DNA from: Lonicera japonica
Lineage: Eukaryota > Streptophyta > Magnoliopsida > Dipsacales > Caprifoliaceae
Length of the DNA: 64,000 nt
Direction: 5' to 3'
NCBI GenBank assembly: GCA_021464415.1
Contig: JAKCWG010000712.1
Span: 1 to 64,000 of the forward strand
Below the pieces are notes generated by a model that saw nothing but the letters and a program-made list of their open reading frames with translations, did no database searches and was not told the DNA's origin. Positions 36,891-48,287 of the stretch are shown here, in pieces. The translations under genes and the position numbers were made by a program. Numbering within the stretch: position 1 is the stretch's first letter; each line of letters opens with the position of its first letter.

Positions 36891-37651
36891 TGCGGAAGCG
36901 AATTAAACTAATTAATCCTAGGTTTGTTATTAGGCGGATGTATTATCAAAAATCAATTTTAATCGAATGAAAAAGTAAAACCTAAAAGTCTATGGATTTG
37001 AATTCTGGAAAACCTGTTTAATCTTTTCTATTTTATTTCACAGCAGTTAATAAAGTAATTAAACAAATAATCAAACACCATAATTAACAAGGTATCCCTG
37101 CAGTGCAGGACTAAATCTCAACAATCCACTATATGCGCAAAGGTATACAGACTCAATTAATCTTAAATCGTACAGACTTACAAAACTTAAGTCTCACAAG
37201 CCGCCTGCAAAAGTTTCCACCTTCTGCTTATACAGTCCTCCTATCCGAATCGCACGAACAGGTTCACAATGAATCACTCGCCACGGTATCACACTGTTCT
37301 TTAACTTCGTTTGCAAATCACACGCACTTTGGGATCTAAATTGTTCTTTATAAAAAGAACCCTTGCTTTGGCATGAATAAAAAACCCTAAGGTGGTTTTG
37401 TGTTTTGAGGTTTTAATATCTCTATAAGGTTTAAAAATCTCTCTTAAAACATGCTCAAAAGTGTGTAAAAGGAGTGTTTTTTTACTCAAAGCAATGGGTT
37501 TTATTTATAGGAAAAAGCTCGAGTCAAAAACCTTTTTGGATTAGGAAAATAACTTTAAAAAAGAATTTTTGCAATAAAAAATCGATTACCCAGAAACCTT
37601 GACGAACTGGTACACATTAGCAATGTGTGTACAAGTCCGCACTTAAGCCAC
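36891..37651 (-). repeat. Sirevirus-like Copia LTR, part left of the element 2 insertion
   Basis: On plus this begins TGCGGAAGCG and runs to the insertion point of element 2. A minus-strand TATA box (TATAAATA, at 37502-37509) is followed in that direction by a leader-like sequence. The last 40 bp (CTGGTACACATTAGCAATGT and onward) match the LTR sequence on the other side of element 2 (56190-56235). Together with 56107-56457 it would make one LTR of about 1.1 kb. The left boundary is inferred from TG only. Confidence 0.45.
37502..37509 (-). promoter_or_regulatory. TATA box of the Sirevirus-like LTR
   Basis: TATAAATA on minus, in the middle of the proposed LTR, where the retrotransposon promoter is expected. 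Confidence 0.4.
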
Positions 37652-39136
37652 TGTGAGAATCCGCAAATGCGACCCCAGGGTCTCAACCTCTAGTTTGGGA
37701 GTCTGAAACATCGGAAAGGATTCCGTTTGTTCCATTTGCTTCTATGTGTTGATAATTCATATCGGGTGTCCCTCTATCCTATTTATAGATGCAAGAGGGT
37801 TCGTTTAGAGTTGTCAATATGTTTTACGAGAAAATGGACAAAATAGTTGTGCAACATGAAAGGATATAGATAAGCCTTTCTTTACACATTTGTTTACGAA
37901 ACCAGGATTCTATAGGGTTCGGGAACTGTGTTACAGATTAGGAAGGTGTTAAGCACCCGTTCCGCCCTTTCGGACTCTAGTGGTCTTATATGTTTATTCT
38001 ATGTTGAAAAACTTGGATGCTTTTACTGACAGTCTACTACTTCTTAAATAAAAACCCTAATTTGGGAAAAACGGGGAAATAGATGAAAACCTTTGTATTC
38101 CGGGATCCGATGTTTATTTTGAGAGATGTGAATACAAGTGACAAAGCTTTTTTTTATTTTTGGAAGATAGTTTTCCCATATTATTTCCTCAGATAATAAT
38201 ATTGGTTTTCTCATGTTGATTACTTTAGAAAAGTCTGGATCTTGTGTCTGAACTAATTTGATATGGAATTGAACTCTTTGAGGAGAGTTTTATCAGATAT
38301 GTCGCAGTCTATGGGGAAAGACTAGATATGCCTGAATTTAATTCCTAAGTATGTTTTATCAGTTCGGGTTTTGAAAATCTAGTTTTATCCGGACGATAAT
38401 CTTCTTACTTTTCTGGTTTTGCAAATGATTTTATCAGGGTTTTAGCTTTGAAAACAATAGACTATTTTATAACTTGGCAATAAGTTTATTCAAATAAAAT
38501 ATGGACGAAAAAATAGAAATAAAACAAGTACATAGATATCTAATTTTAAATACTATAAGAGACTTTCTTTACCTTCCCGACAAGAATAACGAGAAGAGAG
38601 AAAATAGAATACAGCAGAGAAATATCTGGCAGTAATAATGTTTTCCTTCTTAAGATATTTCCGAGAATTCAATTCTAGAAGTTCGATAATCGTAGAATAA
38701 ACTTAATAAAATACCAGAAAATCAAATAGAATAATAGAGTTTTTTTATTCCAAGTTGTTGCCTCTAACCTTTGGGGGTGTTGGCCTATTTATAGTGCTGG
38801 GGAGAGTTTATCGCGTGACATTTCTCTAGAAAGGACAAGTGTCGAGCGACATTTTGTACAATGTCGCGCGATAAACGGCTGAAGTGACCCTTCTGACAGA
38901 CTGATTTTTCATAAAGTGGTTGGTCTGTGTTCCGGGAACTTGTTGCGCGATATAAGTGAGATTATCGCGCGACATAATGATTTGTCGCTCAATAATCCCC
39001 CTTAAAAACAGGTTTGTTTGGCCAACAAAACCCTCCAGGGCAGTTTCTTGTGCTCGAGTGGGGCCCGGACTCCAAAAACTGTACTTTTCGATAGCAATTA
39101 GGGTTCTTGCGGGAGTCACGAATTGGGGTGTCTACA
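37652..39136 (-). repeat. 3' LTR of element 2
   Basis: Direct repeat of 54587-56106 with the same ends. It contains a minus-strand TATA box (TATAAATA at 38786-38793) and six palindrome-like sites of the TGTCGCGCGACA family between 38809 and 38994. Confidence 0.9.
38809..38994 (-). promoter_or_regulatory. Palindrome cluster upstream of the TATA box in the 3' LTR of element 2
   Basis: Sites read on plus: TATCGCGTGACA (38809), TGTCGAGCGACA (38840), TGTCGCGCGATA (38862), TGTTGCGCGATA (38941), TATCGCGCGACA (38963) and TGTCGCTCAATA (38983). All lie upstream of the minus-strand TATA at 38786-38793. Confidence 0.7.
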
Positions 39137-39309
39137 GACCCTCTCGACTCAAGCTCCATGTTTGCAAGGATTTGAGGTGACTGGAAGAGACCGTGATCCA
39201 TGGCTCCCGCTAGAACTCTAAAAGAGTGCACGTATGCAAAAGTGTTTGTGAGTGCCTCCGGAGAGGGTTTTTGTTACCTCATTGCCTATTTCGAGGGCTT
39301 TATTGGCTT

Positions 39310-39665
39310 CACGTGCCTCAGATGGGAGGACAACCATTACTCCACGTGCCTCAGATGGGAGGACTACCATTGCTCCACTTACCTCTCTGGGAGGACTAGT
39401 TTTTCTCGCATCAAGTGGGAGGACTACCATTGCTTTACTTGCCTCTCTGGGGAGGACTTGATCTTCTCGCCTCAGGTGGGAGGTCTACCATACTTGCCTC
39501 AGGTGGGAGGTCTACCATTGCTCCACTGCCTCTCTAGGAGGACTTTATCTTCTTGCCTCATGTGGGAGGACTTGATCTTCTCACCTCAGGTGGGAGGACT
39601 ACCATACTTGTCTCAGGTGGGAGGACTACCATTTCTCTACTGCCTCTCTAGGAGGACTTATACCT
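39310..39665. repeat. Minisatellite of about 30-bp units in element 2
   Basis: About a dozen variants of CCTCAGGTGGGAGGACTACC with CTCTCTAGGAGGACT-type alternates, next to the 3' LTR. A long plus-strand open frame runs through it, but its protein is just the repeat translated. Confidence 0.85.
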
Positions 39666-40595
39666 ATAAAGGAATGAAAATTGCCTCGGGGGAGGGCTTT
39701 TGTGAGTGTTTTGCCCCTGACGAGGGCTTTGTAATTGTGATTTGTCTCCAGGCGAAAATTGGTTGTCGCTCTTCGACTGCTAGAGGGAGAGAGAAAGATT
39801 ATGTAGGTGAACAGAACTCATCAGGAACTTAATCTTTTATCAAAAAATGTTCTCCATTCCCTAGATTTTTTTGAATTTTTTTTACTCTTATTTGTTTCCT
39901 CGAGCAAGAACACTTCCCTTTTGGAAAACAGTTTTTAAATCTCTTATTTTTTTTCATAGAGTGATGATTTGAAAACTTATTTTCAAGTCATCTCTTCTGT
40001 ATCGTGCTGAAAAGAAAATTTGTTTAAAAAGGAAATCTCTGATCTCTGGTGTCTTTTAGTCCTCATTTTTGTAGGCCCACATCGTTTTCTGTTTTTCGAT
40101 ATCCTTATTTCTCCCTCTTTCGGGGAAGACTTTTCTTGGCCTTCTCTGTTTTTGACCAAGAGCCTTTTATCTCGTTTTGGCATGATCAGGAGCCTTACTC
40201 ACCCAAAATGAAGCTCTGAGCCGGTTTGGCTTAGCTGTCACTTTTGGTGTGGCTCTCCCTGTCATTCTAAGTCTTTTCTATTTCTCTCTCTTGCCCTGGG
40301 CGTTCATGCGGGATCCTTCTCTTTTCTACTCTTTTAATTTTTTCTATTCCCGTCTTATTTTCATATCTTTTTTTTCTCATTTATGGTCTCAGTTCTCGGG
40401 AGATTAGAGATTTCTTAACAGATGAATCTTGCTCTCACGATTCTTTTGGAGAAATGACTTGGAAGTTTTGCTCTCGACATTCATCATGAGTGTCCTATTT
40501 ACAAAATATCCCGAAAAACTATTTTCTGGAGTATCCCTACAGGAGAGAAAGAAAATGAGACAAAATGTCAAAAATCATCAGGGGAAGGGGCGAAT

Positions 40596-40680
40596 TGTCG
40601 CGTGACACTTCGGTGGGAAGCTGTTTGTCGCGTGACAAAATTACCATTTGTCGCGCAATAAATGTACCTACTATATAAAT
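40596..40680 (+). promoter_or_regulatory. Promoter of accessory gene 1: three palindromes plus TATA box
   Basis: TGTCGCGTGACA at 40596-40607 and 40626-40637 and TGTCGCGCAATA at 40649-40660 precede TATATAAAT at 40672-40680. A CT-rich leader follows. The palindromes belong to the family found in the LTRs. Confidence 0.7.
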
Positions 40681-41215
40681 CATTTGTTGAGCTCATTCCA
40701 ACTCATTTTCTCCTTTCTCTTTCTCTCTAGTTTCGTTTCTCTCTTTCTCTGGCGCGGAAGCCCTGTTGCTTTGCCGATTTTTTTGACTTTTTCGACTTTC
40801 TCCATTATTTTCTCATATATACCTATAGATCCTACTCAACCAGACCGATCAGAGGGTGACCAGGAGGAGGTCACCTTTACCGATGCCTAGGGACATCTTC
40901 GCTGTAGTCCTCACCACGATGACTAGGCCGTTATTGATTGGTACGGCGAGGACGTTGTGGATCGCGATCAGGCCGTGATTTACTGGGATGTTACCCGGGC
41001 TACTCCAGTCCTGAACGTCCCTTGGCTTCTAATGGAGCATGTCTCGCATGAAATCCGCCATTGGTCTCTGGTATGTTTTCTCGAGATCCTTCCTTTTGTG
41101 TATTCATACCTACTCATCTTTTATTTTCATTATCTTTGTCATTTCCTGCATGTTTAAACAATCTTTATATTAGTACACATACTTGCCTGATAATGCAATT
41201 CGATTTAGAGAACAC

Positions 41216-42238
41216 ATACACTCAAATTTTTTAGGAAATTACAAAACTTACCCTTATAGCCCTATAACTCACGTAACTACAAAAATAACCTCGGGTTTGG
41301 AAAATTACATAATTTACCCTTATAAATGCTATAACTCTCATAATTATACCAAAGTACCCTCAGGTTTTGAAAAATTACATATTTTTACCTTTATAATCCT
41401 ATATCTCTCATAATTACACCAAGGTACCCTTAGTTTTGGAAAATTACATAATTTTACCCTTATAACCCTATATCTCTTATAATTTCACCAAAGTACCCCC
41501 AGGTTTGAAAAATTACATAATTTTGCCCTTATAACCATATATCTCTCATAAATATACCAAAGTACTCTCAGTTTTGGAAAATTACATAATTTTACCCTTA
41601 TAACCATATATCTCTCATAATTACACCAAAGTGCCCTCAGGTTTGAAAAATTACATAACTTACCCTTATAATCCTATATCTCTCATAATTACACCAAAGT
41701 ACTCTCAGGTTTGGAAACTTACATAATTTTACCCTTATAACCCTACATCTCTTATAATTACACCCAAGTACCCTCAGGTTTGGAAAATTACATAATTTTA
41801 CCCTTATAACCCTACATCTCTCATAATTACACCAAAATACCCTCAGGTTTGAAAAATTACATAATTTTACCCTTATAACCCTACATCTCTCATAATAACA
41901 CCAAAGTACCCTTAGGTTTGGAAAATTACATAATTTTACCCTTATAACCCTACATCTCTCATAGTCACACCTAAGTACCCTCAGGTTTAGAAAATTACAT
42001 AATTTTACCCTTATACCCTATTTACTCATAATTACACCAAAGTACCCTTAGGTTTAAAAAATTACATAATTTTACCCTTATAACCCTACATCTCTCATAA
42101 TTACAGCAAAATACCCTCAGGTTTAGAATATTACATAATTTTACCATTATAACCTTACATCTCTCATAATAACACCAAAGTACCCTCAGCTTTGGAGATT
42201 TATATAATTTTACCCTTATACCCTATTTACTTATATAT
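41216..42238. repeat. 70-bp tandem array (about 14 units) inside intron 1 of accessory gene 1
   Basis: Each unit contains ACCCTCAGGTTTGGAAAAT, TTACATAATTTTACCCTTAT and CTCTCATAATTACACCAAAG. Adjacent units differ at a few positions only. Confidence 0.95.
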
Positions 42239-43279
42239 GCCTGTATCTGTTGTCGTATGCAGTGGGTTGGCAGTGGTTGGGGTTCTTTCAACACTATTTT
42301 TTCTGAGTGGCGACAGGCACCTGCCCCTGTTCAGGAGTTGCTCTTCGCGACTCCCTTTGGTGCCTTCCTTAATGCCTTACCAGAGCGGGTATCGAAGTGG
42401 TTGTCTTGGTGTCAGCCCTTGCGACTCACTGGTGGGATACCACACATACATTGCATTGGAGTTGAGGAGAGATGACGATGACCCCTTTGGACCTGTTCGC
42501 CCTGACTGGGATACCTTCGGGGGGTCCTATCTAGATCGATGTTCCTCTACGTCTTACCCCAGAGGGTATTGTTAGTGCCTTGGGGTGGTTCCCGAAGCGA
42601 TAGAGTTCTGGTGATACGATCCCTCTGGCCGTTATGAGTACCTGATTAGCGACGAAGAGAGCTAGGTTGGTCACTACAGGAGGGCAGCTAACTAGGCAGG
42701 AGGCGCGCCAGTACGCTTGTGTCCTTCTACTACTGACACTCCATGATTTATTCGAGGCCCGTGGGGGGGATACTGCTCATCTCTGGTGGCTACCCTACAT
42801 TCGAGACTTTAGTCTCATCTTTGACTATGACTGGGGTGGCTTCATCTTGACTGTCATTTACGATGCTATGGACCAGGTTTCTCGTCATTTGACCCTGAAC
42901 CTCAAGGGCTTTTCTTTGTTGTGGGAGGTATATATCTTTGACCCTTTTACTTTAGCCTTTACAATTAACTGTCGATTATCACTAATACTCTCTGTGTTCT
43001 TCTTCTTTTTTAGAGTTGGTTTATGGCCTACACCCGCCTGGGTTGCGCCCAGGTAAATCTCCTCGTTGAGAACGAGGATCAGTTTCCCATTCTCCTCCAG
43101 TTCATAGCGGGGAACTACAGGGCTCCTTATGTATATCGAACCCAAGAAACTAAAGCGACTGCAGCCATGACCTGTCAGAGGAGCACGTAAGTATTTTAGT
43201 ATTTCGTTTGTTCTGTTTCTTGATAATAAATAATAATAATAATAATATTTTAGTATTTCGTTTATTTCGTTTCTTGATA

Positions 43280-43280
<1 letters not shown>

Positions 43281-43335
<55 letters not shown>
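43281..43335. repeat. (AAT)n microsatellite in intron 3 of accessory gene 1
   Basis: About 18 uninterrupted AAT units, with a shorter run just before at 43225-43245. Confidence 0.9.
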
Positions 43336-43337
<2 letters not shown>

Positions 43338-45283
43338 CTAGAAATATCTTAAATGAAATTATTTTTCTTTTCAGATTGAGTGGACCCCTTGGGGTGATCT
43401 GGGTCTCCATTTCGGATATGTTCGTGCGTTGACTGCCTCGAGGACCAGGCGTTTGATTAGGGATGAGTATGGTCTTCATTTTTATCTTGGCGAGAGGGTT
43501 ATCCGCCAGCACACACTAGCCCAGTGGCCTCGGGTTTCGTTATTTCTATCGATTTTGATAAGGCGGACGGGCGAGATTGATCCGGTGACGGTGCAGGCTC
43601 TGGTGGACGGCCTAGGTTTCCAGACCTTTGTTGAGGAGGGTGATTATGCTGCCTTTGCTGCCCGCTACTTGATGAGGAAGCGGAAGGGGACTCGGGGTCG
43701 GGTCTTCTACGAGCAATATCGGACATTAGGCGGCGACCCCAACTACATACAAGGGCAATCTCATTTGGCTAGGATGGTCCCGGGACACTTGTCGCCTATC
43801 CCTAATCAGAAGGACAATATTTTAGACTCCGATGATGATGACCCTGAAGGGAAGAGGGGTGCTCCTGTTGCGGCAGAGGGTGGCGGGGGTGATAGACCCG
43901 AGGGGGTGAGGGAGGTAGGATGGAAGCAGTTCCCGAGCAGCCACCTCGAACGACGCCTATGGAGTTGCCACGTGCCTAGGCTGAAGGTGGGTTTTTAATT
44001 CCCTACGGATCCTTCGGTATCTCTGGGGGTCATTTTTTACGATGATGAGGCTGCTAAAATAAGGGGGCAAGTTTTTCTGAGAGGTTCTGGGAGCCTGAGG
44101 ATTTTGGGGCCAACTACGAGTAGTTCGGGTGGACCCCTCCTGCCGCGGTGGCTACTCCTTCCAGTGGGGTCCCGCCTTTGAGGGAGACAGCTGTTGCAAA
44201 TCCCCCGGGTGTTCAGACATATACTACTCTGACTCCGTTACCACCGACGGCCATGGGCCCTCCAGCTCGATCTCTACGAGTCGACGTCTCATCTTCCCGC
44301 TTCCCATGTTCCCGATTCTCGAGGAGTGTGCGTCTACTTCTATTGCTGTCCCGGTGGGTTCGTCTGTTCTTGCAGTTAACATACCGCCACTCCCTCGGGA
44401 TATCTCCTATGTTGGCACCTGCTTGCATCGATACTCAGTACCGGAGTATCCCCTTCCCGAGGACACCTTCAGTTACTTGGGTGATCATACAGGCGACGAG
44501 GTATAAACTTTACTTCTTTCTTGATGCTTCTCTATATTTATTTATTCTGACTGTGATAATTCTCTTCTCTTATGTCTTTCACAGTGGGTGAGCGTGCGCG
44601 CGGCGAATCTGCCAACCTTACACGCCCAGTATCTCTACAACTAGAACCTTCTCCAGTTTGTGGGTAGGGATCCCACGGTGTACATGCATGATTACCAGAG
44701 GGCGATCGAGGTCTTTTTGCGGGCTGATGACCCTCTGACTTCTTCTCGTACACGGACGGAGTCTAAGAAGAGTAGTAGTCGGACTTTTAGGCGCTCTCGG
44801 TCCTCGGTGATTTGTCCTACGGCTCCTGTTTAGTCGTTGGGGCCCTCTCAGTTTTCTGTTCCTCCCCCTCAAGCCGTCCAAGCAGTTGATCTTACTCCTG
44901 AGGAGGGCTCAGGTGATTGTGGGAGCGTGTCGAAGCGCGCTCGAGTAGATTAGTTTTCTTTCCTACATTGTATTATTAGTTTTGGACAAACACGTAGTTC
45001 TTTAGACAAGAATGTTAGTAGTTTTTTAGTTTCAAAAACTGTTTTTATTGGATTCTATATCTTATATATATATATATATCTTATGCGTTTGTGACAAATG
45101 AATTTAATATATTATATATATACATATAAAATCAGTGAGGTTTAGGAATCGTACCATGTTGTACGGTGGTTTTTAGGCCTCATGCAAAAGAACAAAGTAA
45201 GCATAATACACACAAAAGTAGTTCTTTTGGCAAGAATGATTTTACGTGTCTCGAAAGAAAGTAAAAAGGGAGCAAAAAAGGGT

Positions 45284-45362
45284 TTGTCGTGCGACAATCC
45301 TCACTGGATCTAGATTTGTTGTGCGACAAACAGGTACAGGATCAAATTTTTTGCTATAAATA
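45284..45362 (+). promoter_or_regulatory. Promoter of accessory gene 2: two palindromes plus TATA box
   Basis: TTGTCGTGCGACAA (45284-45297) and TTGTTGTGCGACAA (45316-45329) precede TATAAATA (45355-45362), which lies about 40 bp before the ATG at 45401. The sites belong to the family in the LTRs and in front of accessory gene 1. Confidence 0.7.
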
Positions 45363-45400
45363 CACCCATCTTCCTTCCTTCATCCCCACACCTTTCCCAA

Positions 45401-46657
45401 ATGTCTTCTTATCGCACAAATTCTGATTTTTATTTTATCGAAGCTCGAGATGCCTTGGTATCTTCTGAGAATGGTTTCAATTTTGGTGTGTTCAGCCCTT
45501 TAGCGGCATGGGGTTATTGTCCTATAGATTTTTATTTTTTGTTAGGTGCTTTGTACTTTTGGAGTCCCGTGGACCATTTTTTTTGCTTTGGATTAGATGA
45601 GCTTTGTCCAACTTTTGAAGAGTTTTCCTGGCTACTGCGCTCTAACACCCGTCTCTCGATGACTGTTCCTATAAAGGAACTTGGTCTCCGAAATATACTG
45701 ATTGCTTTATTAGCGATTCCCCAAGCGGCCTGTGACGGTTTTATTATCGACGAGCTCCTCGATCTTCATAAAATGGTGAGGTTCTTTCATCATCATGAGG
45801 ATAGAGCCTTATATGATATAGGGTGTATGGCGGCGGCCCTGATCTGCCTGGTTTTTGATATGCTACTAGTGACAGGCTCTTCCCGAGTTGATCCGACTAT
45901 CCTGAGTATGATATATTAAGCTAGAAATGGAGAGTCCATAGTGCCCATCGTTCTTGCAGAGACTATGAATGGCCTTGATGATCTCAAAAGGGGGTCCTCG
46001 ACTTTCTTTAAGGGGAGTCCTCCTTTGTTATACATGTGGTTATTAGAGCGTTTTCGATCAGTGGGGTTTAATGGGGTCCGGCTAGACAATCTGACACATT
46101 TCTTCCGTCGTCCCCTTTTCAGCGCTTTGACCATGTCTTCCTCTAATTGGACGGTGTGGTTCTCAGAGAATTTTTGTGCTATTCGGTGGAACATTCCTTA
46201 GTGGAAGCTAAGAGTAATAGTGCTTGGTACAGGTGGTCAGAACTATGTCCGGCTTCGAGGACTCTAGTTTACCTCATTCTATCTCCCAAGACATCTTTTT
46301 CGGCAATTTAATGTACCTCAGAACATTCTCCTGGGTTTGAACAACTTCTCTTCTGAGCTCAAGTTTGTAACTCCACATGTTTCCCTATCCGTGGAGAGAA
46401 TGTGGCGTGCTTGAATAACTTGACAATTTAACTATGCTTGTTTCGGTAATACCCAACCCCTCCGGGCTGATATTATCCGTTCTCGTTGGCAGTCTTTAGA
46501 AGAAGAGCTGGTTGATGACCCTTTTCAGTTGGAGTGGTTTCGTTTCATGGATTCTGAGCCTACTGAGGATAACATTATTTTAGCGTACCAGATCCTGGAT
46601 GAGGCTCGAATCGATTTGGCTACTGAGGACCTTATCTGGCTGGCCCCCATGGTTTAG
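45401..46657 (+). pseudogene. Accessory gene 2 of element 2: intronless 418-codon gene, DUF7745-like, five internal stops
   Basis: One frame runs from the ATG at 45401 to the TAG at 46655-46657 without any frameshift, interrupted by stops at 45917, 46199, 46265, 46412 and 46421. The N-terminal part contains LLGALYFWSPVDHFFCFGLD and ELCPTFEEFSWLL. The middle contains PIVLAETMNGLDDL, FFKGSPPLLYMWLLERF and SNWTVWFSENF. The tail is acidic, with LEWFRFMDSE and ILDEARIDLA. The first motif resembles a plant family (DUF7745-type, related to the mobile-domain group) that I recall as retrotransposon-associated; this naming is tentative and no function is known. It is convergent with integrase, whose end is about 230 bp downstream. 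Confidence 0.65.
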
Positions 46658-46745
46658 TTTTCTCTTTATTTTTAACAGTCTTCTTTGTAACTGTCGGTAT
46701 TCTGAACCACCTCTTTAAATAATGTATGAGCCTTCTTGATCTTTG

Positions 46746-46751
46746 AATAAA
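46746..46751 (+). terminator. Polyadenylation signal of accessory gene 2
   Basis: AATAAA about 90 bp after the final stop at 46657, followed by a T-rich stretch. Confidence 0.5.
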
Positions 46752-46887
46752 AAGTTTTCTTTTATAATGATTAAACCGGGCCTGAAGTCACTACTCAAGT
46801 TGCTTACGTTCCCTGTTTTGATTTTCAAAAACACAAGTTGAGTTCTGGGGCTCAGGTTTACATAGTTCTTATCCGTACATGATACAT

Positions 46888-48249
46888 TCATTGGTAATAC
46901 TTCTTCAAACGATCTATGTTGACTGGTAAATGCAGTAACTATCCGTCTAAGTCCTTGAGTACAGCGGCACCACCTGTATCAATCTCTTTGACGATATATG
47001 GCCCAGTCCACTTATGTCCAAACTTTCCCCTCGAATCCCTAGCTGGCTCTCGAATCTCTTTCAACACGATGTCGTTCTCATTGATACCCCGAGCCTTTAC
47101 TTTCTGGTTGAAGGCTCGAGCGATTCTCTTCTGATACCCTTGATAGTGATATGCGGCTTTCAATCTATTTTCATCTAGCAGGGCTAGCTCGTTATAATGT
47201 GCCTGGACCCACTCCAACTCATTGATTTGGTTTTTTAGCATTACTCTGAGGGAGGGGACTTCTAGCTCAATAGGGAGGATAGCTTCCATCCCGTATGTAA
47301 AAGAAAACGGGGTCGCTCCGGTAGAAACCCTCTCAATGGTGCGATACCCCCACAGCGCTTATGGTAATTTCTCTGGCCAATCACGGCAAGTGTCAGTTAT
47401 CTTACTCAGTATGTTTTTCAGATTTTTGTTGGCATCCTCAACTGCCCCATTGGTTTGCGGTCTATATGGTGAAGATTTGTGCCTGGTGATGCCATATTCT
47501 TCCATGACTGCATTAGCCTCTCCTTCAAAGTGGGTGCCGTTGTTTAAGATGATCTCGTGTGGGACTCCATATCGATAAATGATGTTTCGTCTGATAAATT
47601 GGGCAACTTTCCTGGCATTCAGGGTCCTGATGGATTCGGCTTCTACCCATTTGGTGAAATAATCGATGGTTACTAGTATAAACTCGTGGCCGTTGCTTGC
47701 TTTGGGTGAGATCTTTCCAATGATGCCGATTTCCCAGGTTGCGAAATACCAGGGGGCAGTTATATTGTACAACTCTTTTAGAGGGATTTTCTTAGACTTG
47801 GCATAGATTTGAGACTTGTGACAACAGTGTATGTGATTAATGCAGTCGTTCTGAAGGGTAGACCAGTAGTAACCTTGTCTGAGGATTTTGCGGGCTAGCG
47901 TGTGACCGCTCATATGGGGTCCACAATCCCCCCCATGTATCTGATTCATCATTTTGACAGATTCTTCCTCAGTGAGACATTGGAGATGAGTCCCGTCGTA
48001 ATTTCTCTTGTACAGCCTCCCGGTGCAAAGTATGAACCTTGATGCTAATCTTCTGAGTGTAACCCGCGTCCTTTTGTCTGTTTGTTCGGGATATCGATGG
48101 ATCTTCAATAGATTCCAGATGTCATAAAACCAGGTGGATGAGTCCCTGCTCTCTTCACCTTCTAACTCAAGGGCCATACAGTGAGCCGGGCCTGATCTCC
48201 TTTCTACTGTAAGAGTAATTTCCTCCATCTCCTTCGGGATATCGATCAT
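46888..48249 (-). pseudogene. Element 2 integrase
   Basis: The zinc-finger region has the His pair in HGGDCGPHMSGH and Cys residues in CINHIHCCHKSQIY, where the last Cys expected is Ser. The core has VTIDYFTKWVEAES (first Asp intact), ILNNGTHFEG (second catalytic position is Asn, 47542-47544) and GAVEDANKNLKNIL (Glu intact). The C-terminal domain (47289-46939) has LPIELEVPSLRV, NDIVLKE and HKWTGPYIVKEI. An in-frame stop follows DLDG near 46938, and the natural end is the TGA at 46888-46890. Between core and C-terminus the frame is also broken near 47350. Inactive copy. Confidence 0.85.
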
Positions 48250-48287
48250 AGATGCTAAAGTTCCCAGCGCGCATCAGCAAAACTATT

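Larger units (their letters stand above)
40800..44953 (+). pseudogene. Accessory gene 1 of element 2: plant mobile domain protein, multi-exon, decayed
   Basis: Exons that I can place: about 40800-41070, 42263-42927, 43014-43186, 43375-44500 and 44585-44953, with GT-AG borders. The second exon gives a frame-broken WWDTTHTLHWS and GEMTMTPLDLFALTGIP, then LWWLPYIRDFSLIFDYDWGG. The fourth gives IEWTPWGDLGLHFGYVRAL and FYLGERVIRQH followed by an acidic and low-complexity region. The last ends in KRARVD, a nuclear-signal-like basic tail. These are the landmarks of the plant mobile domain (PF10536-like), found in retrotransposon accessory ORFs and in host silencing proteins of the MAIN family. Several stops and frameshifts disable it. 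Intron 1 is filled by a 70-bp tandem array and intron 3 by an AAT microsatellite. The start codon is uncertain. Confidence 0.7.

Noticed and set aside
39200..39832. 210-codon open frame on plus next to the 3' LTR of element 2
   Set aside because: It runs through a minisatellite whose unit length keeps frames open; the protein is a translation of the repeat and has no recognisable domain.
41216..42238. Long 70-bp array considered as centromeric satellite
   Set aside because: It has only about 14 units and is bounded by exon sequence of accessory gene 1, so it belongs to the retrotransposon.
43150..43512. Open frames with poly-Leu or poly-Asn tracts on both strands
   Set aside because: They are translations of an AAT microsatellite inside an intron.
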